From: Rhodoluna lacicola
GTDB taxonomy: Bacteria > Actinomycetota > Actinomycetes > Actinomycetales > Microbacteriaceae
NCBI RefSeq assembly: GCF_000699505.1
Contig: NZ_CP007490.1
Span: forward strand, 248,001 to 312,000
Reading direction: 5' to 3'
Length of the DNA stretch: 64,000 nucleotides
Shown here: positions 54,448 to 61,624 of the stretch, piece after piece
Position numbering within the stretch: position 1 is the stretch's first letter
How the letters are laid out: each line of letters begins with the position of its first letter
Notes under the pieces: generated by a model
What the model was told of the DNA's origin: nothing
Database searches by the model: none
The model's input: the letters and a program-made list of their open reading frames with translations, nothing else
Translations under genes and position numbers: made by a program

Positions 54448-56823
54448 ATGTCTAATTTAACACCAAAACCCGACACCGAGTGGAACATCCTCAGCCACTA
54501 CGAACAAGCGGCGTACCTGGCAAATCAAAAGTTGAGCGTGATGCCCGTCCATGGAGTGGTCAATGGGCTGTGTACATGCTCCCAATTTCATTACGACTTG
54601 AAGGATGTAGGCAAGCACCCCGCATCAGCAGGTGGTCAAAAGGACGCCACAACAGATCAAGGACAAGTTGAAAAATGGTGGGGTATGAATCCAGATTGGA
54701 ACCTGGCAATCCACTGTGTTCGATGCGGCCTTGTTGTTTTTGATTTTGACCCGAGAAACGGCTCCGAGGACTCTTACTGGCGTCTGTGGGATGCTACGGA
54801 ATCAATGATTGAAGACACGTGGATCGTGGACACCGGTGTCTATAACGTCAAAGGTAAAACTCTGCGTGGGTTCCACATTTACTTTCGTCTTGAGCAAGAC
54901 GTTGCACTTGTCGGTGACATGAAAAAGCTTGGTTATCCCGGGGTGGATGTGAAGCGCAATGGCTACGTCATGGCGGCTGGTTCTAAGCACGTGTCTGGGG
55001 TCGAGTACTCCTGGCGTAAAGGCCATGCGCCTTGGGAAATCCCGCTAGCCGTAATCCCCCAAGGGCTACTTGAGACGGTGATCAAACGAGGCGGCGGATC
55101 AGGTAGCAGCAGAGTGAATCGCATCACCGATTTAGAGGGTTGGGATGAAAGATGGGAATCAGTTAAGTCGGCTGATGTGAAGGCAACTCCATATGCGCAG
55201 GCCGCATTGAAGCGATGTGTCGCTGAGCTAAAAGGTATGCGCCGCGGAGATAGCCGCAACAATGCAATGAATGCAATGGCATTTTCATTAGGTCACTTGA
55301 TTGGCGGGGGTCAAATCTCGCTATCAAAATGTAGAGACGAGCTGATGGCTGCCGCTGCCGAAAGTTATGGCGGCGATTGGACAATGAAAAAAAGCAATAC
55401 CGAGTCGGTGCTGCGTGAGTATGGCGGTGGATTTGAAGAAGGGGCGCTTAGCCCCCTATACCCTCGTCAACTCACCGAGGATGCAGTAGAAGAAATCAAA
55501 GCGGCGGTTATTCCTTTTGCAGAAGCGGACAACGATCGCCTCTTGGAGCTTGTTCAGACAGGCTTTCTAAAGAGTTCCCGTCTTCTTTCGGAATCTCTAC
55601 TCGAAGCCGTTAAGTTGCTTGGCCCTATCAAGGTAGGACCTGGTAAAGAGCTGCTCTATTACAAGGATGGCTACTGGCAGACCGAAGCTGAAGACGAAAT
55701 CACTAGAAGGGTCTCGCTCTTGATGGGTGAAGACTTTTTGACTCGATACGTTTCTGAGGTTTCCAAGCTGCTCAAGGTTCGGAGTCAAAAGATCGTGAAA
55801 ATGGGCCCAAAGGAATTTTTGAACCTTGAAAATGGCATGCTGAATTGGAGGACCGGTCTCTTTTCACCGCATGATCCAAAATTCAATTCCACGGTAAGAA
55901 TAAATTGTGCCTGGGACCCATACGCTACTTGCCCGAATGTGGATGCCTGGATGAGCGACATGATTTATGACGATCTCATAGACCTAATTTGGGAGATCAT
56001 CGGCGTCTGTCTTTACACGGGTATGGGATTTCAGCGAGCAATCTTTTTTGACGGCTCTGGTCGTAATGGTAAGGGCACGCTCATCCGTCTTATTTCTAAG
56101 TTGATCCCGGAACTTTTCATGGCAAATGTTGAGTTCCAGCGTTTCGGAAGCGACAAATTTGCAACATCCCAGCTATTTCGAAAGATCCTCAATGTTGTCG
56201 GTGACCTTTCGGCGAGTGCTATGAAAGACAGTTCAACTTTCAAGATGCTTACCGGCGAGGACTCTATCCAAGCCGAGAGAAAATATGGGCAGCCATTCAA
56301 CTTTCAAAATGAAGCGACACTCCTATTTTCTGCAAATAAGATGCCAATAGGTTCAGATGAAACGCGTGGATATGCATCACGTTTCTTGATCGTCCCGTTC
56401 ACCAAAAAGACTCTGCGGGACGATGAGATCGATGCAGCGTTGGAAGACCGCCTATTCGCAGAACTCCCAGGTGTACTAGTCAAAGCAGTCGCAGGTCTTA
56501 AGCGAGCAATGGAGCGAAAAGGTTTTGCCGATGTCGAACGCTGCCGTATTGCCCACCAGAAGTACATGGGCCGCATCGATCATTTTCAAAACTGGGCAGA
56601 TGAAAGCTGCGAATTCACAGGGCTTCGAGCCGACGTGGTCCCTAAAACGGGGATGTGGTCCAGCTACCAATTCTTCTGCATCACAAATGAGATTGATGGC
56701 CTAAAGCGTCTCGAATTTTACGAGGAATATGATCGCCGATTCGGTCGAATTAGCCAGCAAGTTGAACACGAAACAATGATGTTTAACCAGGTTCGCCTAA
56801 AGCCTTCTTTGATGAATTTCTAA
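54448..56823 (+). CDS. Prim-Pol / SF3 primase-helicase (phage/plasmid P4 type)
   Basis: In this 791-residue protein, residues about 20-220 form a bifunctional primase/polymerase domain (KHPASAGGQKDATTD, catalytic DFDPRNG, RGFHIYFR). A linker and D5_N-type region follow, then an SF3 helicase with Walker A DGSGRNGKGTLIRLI, Walker B NVVGDLS and sensor LLFSANKMP. Such proteins start replication of plasmids, P4-like satellites and integrated elements. The gene marks copy B as a replicating element. It is entirely deleted from copy A. Confidence 0.9.
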   Translation: MSNLTPKPDTEWNILSHYEQAAYLANQKLSVMPVHGVVNGLCTCSQFHYDLKDVGKHPASAGGQKDATTDQGQVEKWWGMNPDWNLAIHCVRCGLVVFDFDPRNGSEDSYWRLWDATESMIEDTWIVDTGVYNVKGKTLRGFHIYFRLEQDVALVGDMKKLGYPGVDVKRNGYVMAAGSKHVSGVEYSWRKGHAPWEIPLAVIPQGLLETVIKRGGGSGSSRVNRITDLEGWDERWESVKSADVKATPYAQAALKRCVAELKGMRRGDSRNNAMNAMAFSLGHLIGGGQISLSKCRDELMAAAAESYGGDWTMKKSNTESVLREYGGGFEEGALSPLYPRQLTEDAVEEIKAAVIPFAEADNDRLLELVQTGFLKSSRLLSESLLEAVKLLGPIKVGPGKELLYYKDGYWQTEAEDEITRRVSLLMGEDFLTRYVSEVSKLLKVRSQKIVKMGPKEFLNLENGMLNWRTGLFSPHDPKFNSTVRINCAWDPYATCPNVDAWMSDMIYDDLIDLIWEIIGVCLYTGMGFQRAIFFDGSGRNGKGTLIRLISKLIPELFMANVEFQRFGSDKFATSQLFRKILNVVGDLSASAMKDSSTFKMLTGEDSIQAERKYGQPFNFQNEATLLFSANKMPIGSDETRGYASRFLIVPFTKKTLRDDEIDAALEDRLFAELPGVLVKAVAGLKRAMERKGFADVERCRIAHQKYMGRIDHFQNWADESCEFTGLRADVVPKTGMWSSYQFFCITNEIDGLKRLEFYEEYDRRFGRISQQVEHETMMFNQVRLKPSLMNF

Positions 56824-56946
56824 CCGTGGAACCGTTACTTTTTTCTAAAAAGTTTTATCAAGTGATACATCGATATTTATTTTTTTATTAATAAATAGAG
56901 TTTTCCCAAAAAACATCGGATTTACGGTGAATAGTTAGGAGTTTTA
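56824..56946 (+). other. Very A/T-rich gap, possible replication or promoter region
   Basis: This 123-base gap is strongly A/T-rich, with T and A runs around 56877-56900. It ends with TTAGGAG before the next ATG. An origin unwinding region for the adjacent primase-helicase is possible, but no iterons are seen here. Confidence 0.35.
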
Positions 56947-57339
56947 ATGGACCATCACATTGAAAGTTCATTTATCGGATCGGTAGATGCTATCAGAGCT
57001 CTCGCGGAAGTGATTCAGGATCAAGCAATTAGAGGGAATTTGCAACTCGCCTTTACCTTGCCAGGGCATAAATTCACACAAGGCTTAGTGCTCAAAAGCA
57101 CAATCAATTTTGACTGCTATATTTTCGAGATCTTTATCTCTAGGAGTGAGTTTTCAGTCCTAAGGCTGCCGGATCACCATCAGCTTGCCTCCGAGCACTG
57201 GAGAAAATACTCAGTTAACGGAGATGTTGTTATTTATAGAAAGGAGGTGCTAAGTGAAAATGGCATTCTCAGATCAGTGAGAAGCATCTCTAGAATTTTT
57301 GAACATTTAGGTGTGGATTTTGAAGTTGGCGATAAGTAA
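56947..57339 (+). CDS. Element-encoded 130-aa protein of unknown function
   Basis: The start ATG is at 56947 after TTAGGAG. The protein is soluble, with an N-terminal helix (VDAIRALAEVIQDQ) and a beta-rich core (TLPGHKFTQGLVLKSTINFD; GDVVIYRKEVLSENG) ending in IFEHLGVDFEVGDK. I do not recognise the family. Its C-terminal 93 residues are repeated in copy A with about 84% identity, and the ends are identical, so the core seems constrained. A regulator or packaging/immunity role is possible but unsupported. Confidence 0.75.
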   Translation: MDHHIESSFIGSVDAIRALAEVIQDQAIRGNLQLAFTLPGHKFTQGLVLKSTINFDCYIFEIFISRSEFSVLRLPDHHQLASEHWRKYSVNGDVVIYRKEVLSENGILRSVRSISRIFEHLGVDFEVGDK

Positions 57340-57654
57340 GACTAATCCTCAAAGTCATGGCTTGTTTATGCGACTGGCGCAAGAATATTTACGAAGTTTT
57401 TGTTTTGTATGTATTTACTCTGGCGCTCTCGAAACAAATTCACATAAATCTAAAAACATCAACAGCAGTGTATCCCGGATCATGCACTGGGTAGCCAATG
57501 TAGCATGGTATTCACTAATAACAAGCGCTCTGGGGGAGCAATGAACCCAGAGATATCTCTATAAAGCCTTTAATGATATCTACAACGGCATCAATAGAGC
57601 GCCGAGGGTGATTGGTTAATTAGAAACCTAAGGCCCTCTAGGGACCTTCTATGG
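57340..57654 (+). repeat. Conserved non-coding right arm of element copy B
   Basis: This segment has no credible gene. It aligns with 43477-43796 and keeps AGAGATATCTCT (57549-57560) followed by ATAAAGCC and a second GATATCT. Similarity ends near TATGGCT. The conservation suggests a protein-binding or end-recognition site. On the minus strand an imperfect stem (AAGGTCCCT / AGGGCCTT) is near the right border. Confidence 0.6.
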
Positions 57655-57778
57655 CTATTGGGGCTCAAAGCGCGTTAGGCAGTAAACAGAAAACTTGTAG
57701 TCGTTTGATTATCGCCCTATCGATACCCGACCAGGGATCAAAAATGCAGATTCTAGGCAGGCCAAGTCTGCTCTTATC

Positions 57779-58312
57779 ATGTTAATCGTGACTGCAAATT
57801 GGTATGTGCTAACAGGTGGACCTAGCTCCGGTAAAACTACGACTGTGAATTTGCTTGCGTCTAGAGGGTACAAAACAACGATCGAACATGCTCGTCACTA
57901 CCTCGACACGACCGCGATTAACGGGCGCACCGTCGAAGAAGTCAGGTCAAATCAGAAAGAGTTTCAACACGGTATTGCAAGAATGCAAATTGATCAGGAG
58001 CGTGCTCTTGACCCACGTGACACAGTTTTTTTAGATCGGGCTTTGCCTGACTCAATCGCCTATTGCAGATTTCTTGGTATCGATCCAGACTCAGAGTTGC
58101 TGGACGCGGTCAAAAAAGCAACTTACAAAAAAGTATTTCTTTTGGATTTGCTTCCACTTCACGCTGACTATGCAAGAATTGAGGATTCTGCTGCGCAGTT
58201 GAAGATTCACTCTCTGCTAGCGAATGCCTATGAAGAACTAAATTTTCAGATTGTTCGTGTTCCTGTTTTGCCACCAGAACAGCGAGTGGACTACATACTT
58301 AGAAATCTGTAA
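57779..58312 (+). CDS. AAA_28-like ATPase
   Basis: This 177-residue P-loop protein has Walker A GGPSSGKTTTVNLL, FLDRALPDSIAY and EHARHYLDT. It matches AAA_28, NadR-kinase-like predicted ATPases of unknown substrate. The ATG at 57779 lacks a clear ribosome site, and a GTG three codons later is possible. It lies about 125 bases after the element's right border and before the copper cluster. Its role there is unclear. Confidence 0.75.
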   Translation: MLIVTANWYVLTGGPSSGKTTTVNLLASRGYKTTIEHARHYLDTTAINGRTVEEVRSNQKEFQHGIARMQIDQERALDPRDTVFLDRALPDSIAYCRFLGIDPDSELLDAVKKATYKKVFLLDLLPLHADYARIEDSAAQLKIHSLLANAYEELNFQIVRVPVLPPEQRVDYILRNL

Positions 58313-58349
58313 AGCAGGATCATTTTTTATCCAGCGCAGACCTGGAGTA

Positions 58350-58862
58350 CTACTCGGAGGCAGCAAACTTAGATGTGACGGCAGACAGCATTTGCCGAAC
58401 GCACCACTTTGCATAAAGTTTTCCGCCAAGAAAACTCAGTATTGGGTGGGTAGCGCTGTTTTCATAATCAATTTGAACGGTGACTCTAGTGCCATTCTTC
58501 TCAGCGGCTAGGAGAAAACCAAGTCGATAATGACCGATTACAACAATCTCTGATCTCAAAGTTTCCCAAGACTTTCTTACGCTCACCTGACACTCCGAAA
58601 CAATTTCGTCGATAAAAAGTTTGAACCCAAAGGCGCTGCCTGTCATAACTATGTGGGCACCCACCTTCTTGCCCCTTTGCCCATCGAGCTTCAGTGTCAT
58701 CCCACCCATACCCAACATGGCAGATTTGCCGCCAGACATGTGTGCACCCAGGTTTCGATGGTCGTCTAGAAAAGAAAACAGAGATTCGGGAGTCGCTTGC
58801 AGAATTACAGAGTCCTCTAGGTGGTGGGGATATTCGCGCATCCAATCTTTAGGAGAATCCAT
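58350..58862 (-). CDS. SRPBCC-family protein
   Basis: This 170-residue protein has a START/Bet v1-like fold: SVILQATPESLFSFLDDHRNLGAHMS at the start, a middle beta sheet and C-terminal helix (LYAKWCVRQMLSAV). Such proteins bind hydrophobic ligands. Homologs with this start are often next to copper ATPase genes, and here it shares the CsoR-like operator region with copB. A copper function is inferred only from position. Confidence 0.7.
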   Translation of the reverse strand: MDSPKDWMREYPHHLEDSVILQATPESLFSFLDDHRNLGAHMSGGKSAMLGMGGMTLKLDGQRGKKVGAHIVMTGSAFGFKLFIDEIVSECQVSVRKSWETLRSEIVVIGHYRLGFLLAAEKNGTRVTVQIDYENSATHPILSFLGGKLYAKWCVRQMLSAVTSKFAASE

Positions 58863-58895
58863 TCACCATCTCCTTTTCTTTCATTATTGCTAATA

Positions 58896-58912
58896 ATACC
58901 CCAGGGGGGTAT
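58896..58912. promoter_or_regulatory. CsoR-type copper operator
   Basis: ATACCCC-AGG-GGGGTAT is a perfect 7+3+7 palindrome of the kind bound by actinobacterial CsoR. It lies between the SRPBCC and ATPase genes and ends 4 bases before the ATPase ATG. TAATAAT just upstream may be the -10 box, and the G-run of the operator could also serve as ribosome site. Regulation by the csoR gene at 61306 is expected. Confidence 0.8.
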
Positions 58913-58916
58913 ATTC

Positions 58917-61304
58917 ATGGCAGGATCACAGGTTAGGAAAATCATGGAAAATCACGACCACGAAATGCACCACGATCGCCGTTCGGGTGCTGAGCCAACT
59001 GGCACTGGAGCCAATGCGCATGAATGCAAGTGCGCCTCTGATCCAGCTGCTCGTTGTGATTGCCCCCCAAATGAATGCCAATGTCACTCAGGCTCAGCAA
59101 ACGCTCACATGACTCATGATCACCATGACCATGCCGCACATGGCCACTCCACGCATGCACACTCAGGGCACGACCACGAGGCCATGACGACGGGGCACGA
59201 AAGCCATGAAAAAGTCGAGCATGGTGTAGCCAGTACTCAGGTTGGGCATACCACGCATGCAACGCACGATGGACACGCCACTCATTCAGGTCACGGAGGG
59301 CATGCAGGTCATGGCGGCCATGCGGGGCACGTAGAAAAGTTCCGAAAATTATTTTGGATCATGCTCGGTGTTGCGATTCCTGTGATCGGTTTTTCTAGCA
59401 TGTTCGCCATGCTTATCGGTTACGACCTACCAAGCGGCCCATGGGTGAACTTTGTTTCACCAATTCTTGGAACGGTTATGTTTGTCTGGGGTGGCTCACC
59501 GTTCCTGACGGGAGCCTGGCAAGAAATTAAACAACGTAAGCCTGGCATGATGCTACTGATAAGTCTCGCGATTTCCGTGGCCTACATAGTTTCAGTAGGA
59601 GCCAGTCTAGGAATTACCGACCACGAACTTGATTTCTGGTGGGAACTTGCACTTCTAATCGTGATTATGCTTTTGGGTCACTGGGTAGAGATGCGCTCAT
59701 TGGCCCAAACTAACTCGGCACTTGATTCACTTGCCGCATTATTGCCAGATGAAGCTGAAGTTATTAATGGCGATGTGACTCTAAAAGTCAGCCCGTCAGA
59801 ATTGAAAGTGGGGGACATAGTCATCGTTCGTCCTGGAGGTCGTGTACCAGCTGACGGAGAAATCATTTCTGGATCCGCCAGCATGGATGAATCTATGATC
59901 ACAGGTGAGTCCAAGACAGTGCAGCGAACAGTTGGTGAACCAGTTGTAGCAGGAACAATCGCCACGGATTCATCAATTCGCATCCGAGTAGCAGCTGTTG
60001 GTGCCGATACGGCACTCGCAGGGATTCAAAAATTGGTTTTAGAAGCCCAGAACTCATCCTCTAAGGCCCAACGAATCGCTGATCAGGCAGCCGCGCTTTT
60101 GTTCTGGTTTGCTCTTGGTGCAGCGGCAATAACCATGGCTATTTGGTCATCCCTTGGAAATTTCGATCAAGGAGTGATTAGAACAATCACGGTGCTTGTC
60201 ATTGCCTGCCCGCATGCACTTGGCTTGGCAATCCCGCTAGTTGTTGCAATTGCTACTGAGCGAGCTGCTAAAGGTGGCGTCTTGATCAAGGATCGATTGG
60301 CTTTGGAAAGCATGCGCACGGTCGACACAATTCTTTTTGACAAGACTGGGACTCTAACCAAAGGTGAACCTGTCCTTACAGGTATCGAGACGAACCCAGG
60401 CATCGATGAGGCGGAAATTATTGCGCTGGCTGCAGCAGCAGAAGGTGACTCGGAGCACCCCTTGGCTAAGGCAATTGTTCAGGCTGCGATCACAAGGAAA
60501 CTTAAGCCTCTGAGCGCAGTGGATTTCTTGTCATCTCCTGCGGTGGGGGTTAGCGCAGTTGTTGATGGAAAGAAAGTTCAAGTTGGCGGGCCAAACCTGC
60601 TCTTGAGTTTGGGCCAGGCTGAACTTTCTGTAGCTAGTGCTTGGAAGAGCGAGGGTGCAATCATCTTGCATGTCGCCGTTGAAGGGCAAGTTGTTGCTGC
60701 GCTGCGTCTTTCGGACGCGATTCGAGAAGAATCAAGGCAAGCCGTCGAAGCCCTTCACAAGTTGGGCCGCAAAATCGTAATGATCACTGGCGATGCTGAA
60801 GCGGTGGCCCAGTCAGTTGCAAAAGAGCTCGGTATTGATCGAGTGTTCGCAGGAGTTCGCCCAGAGGATAAGTCTGCAAAAGTACGGGAACTGCAAAAAG
60901 AAGGTTTGCACGTTGCCATGGTTGGGGATGGCGTGAATGACGCTCCAGCCCTAGCTCAGGCAGACGTAGGCATAGCGATTGGTGCGGGAACCGATGTGGC
61001 TATTGCCTCGGCTGGGGTCATCCTGGCAAGTTCCGACCCTAGGTCAGTACTTTCTGTGATTCAACTTTCCAATAAGTCTTACCGAAAGATGAAGCAAAAC
61101 CTTTGGTGGGCTGCTGGATACAACATGCTCGCAGTGCCACTCGCAGCAGGTGTACTGGCCCCGTTTGGTCTTATTCTGCCGATGTCTGTAGGTGCTGTAC
61201 TTATGTCGCTCTCAACCATCGTTGTTGCACTAAACGCACAGCTTCTTCGAAAACTAGATTTGAGCCCCGAGGCAAGTGCTAGCCAAATTCTAGGCAGGTC
61301 TTAA
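58917..61304 (+). CDS. copB: CopB-type copper P1B-ATPase with His/Cys-rich N-terminus
   Basis: The 795-residue exporter has the transport motif IACPHALGLAIP (CPH, the P1B-3 class), TGES in the actuator, DKTGTLTKGEP (phosphorylated Asp), SEHPLAKAI and GDGVNDAPALAQADVGIA. The first 140 residues contain over 30 histidines and a cysteine block, ECKC...RCDC...ECQCHS, like a small metallothionein. The start ATG at 58917 directly follows the CsoR operator; an upstream frame extension is not used. It moves Cu (or Ag) out of the cytoplasm. csoR follows. Confidence 0.92.
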   Translation: MAGSQVRKIMENHDHEMHHDRRSGAEPTGTGANAHECKCASDPAARCDCPPNECQCHSGSANAHMTHDHHDHAAHGHSTHAHSGHDHEAMTTGHESHEKVEHGVASTQVGHTTHATHDGHATHSGHGGHAGHGGHAGHVEKFRKLFWIMLGVAIPVIGFSSMFAMLIGYDLPSGPWVNFVSPILGTVMFVWGGSPFLTGAWQEIKQRKPGMMLLISLAISVAYIVSVGASLGITDHELDFWWELALLIVIMLLGHWVEMRSLAQTNSALDSLAALLPDEAEVINGDVTLKVSPSELKVGDIVIVRPGGRVPADGEIISGSASMDESMITGESKTVQRTVGEPVVAGTIATDSSIRIRVAAVGADTALAGIQKLVLEAQNSSSKAQRIADQAAALLFWFALGAAAITMAIWSSLGNFDQGVIRTITVLVIACPHALGLAIPLVVAIATERAAKGGVLIKDRLALESMRTVDTILFDKTGTLTKGEPVLTGIETNPGIDEAEIIALAAAAEGDSEHPLAKAIVQAAITRKLKPLSAVDFLSSPAVGVSAVVDGKKVQVGGPNLLLSLGQAELSVASAWKSEGAIILHVAVEGQVVAALRLSDAIREESRQAVEALHKLGRKIVMITGDAEAVAQSVAKELGIDRVFAGVRPEDKSAKVRELQKEGLHVAMVGDGVNDAPALAQADVGIAIGAGTDVAIASAGVILASSDPRSVLSVIQLSNKSYRKMKQNLWWAAGYNMLAVPLAAGVLAPFGLILPMSVGAVLMSLSTIVVALNAQLLRKLDLSPEASASQILGRS

Positions 61305-61305
61305 A

Positions 61306-61596
61306 TTGCACGAACCTGGTCACGGGTACATTTCTGATAAATCTAAATATCAATCACGTTTACGCCGCATTGAAGGTCAGGTGCGGGGTGTACAGCGGAT
61401 GGTTGAAGAAGAAAACTATTGCATCGACGTATTAACGCAAATTTCTGCAATCAGGAGTTCGTTGCAAGGGGTGGCGCTGGCGCTGTTAGACGACCACCTA
61501 AATCACTGTGTTCGTAATGCCGTTGATTCAGATGGAAACGAATTAGAAGAGAAACTCGCAGAAGTAAGTGAAGCTATTTCACGCTTGGTTAGATAG
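61306..61596 (+). CDS. csoR: Copper-sensing repressor CsoR
   Basis: This 96-residue four-helix protein has RLRRIEGQVRGVQRMVEEENYC and HLNHCVRNAV. The Cys-His-Cys copper ligands of CsoR (C in NYCID, H and C in LNHCV) are all present. It starts with TTG one base after the ATPase stop, so it is cotranscribed with copB and should repress from the operator at 58896. Confidence 0.92.
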   Translation: MHEPGHGYISDKSKYQSRLRRIEGQVRGVQRMVEEENYCIDVLTQISAIRSSLQGVALALLDDHLNHCVRNAVDSDGNELEEKLAEVSEAISRLVR

Positions 61597-61624
61597 TGAA
61601 CTGAGCTTCGGGTGCAGGTCCTAT

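Larger units (their letters stand above)
53685..57654 (+). mobile_element. Integrative element copy B (satellite-like, no integrase seen)
   Basis: This is a 3.97-kb unit whose borders are defined by similarity to copy A. It carries, all on the plus strand, an excisionase-like HTH protein, a Prim-Pol/SF3 primase-helicase and a 130-aa unknown protein, then a non-coding right arm. No integrase, relaxase, capsid or toxin gene is visible. It may be a phage-satellite or plasmid-like replicon mobilised in trans, or it may have lost its integrase. Confidence 0.7.
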
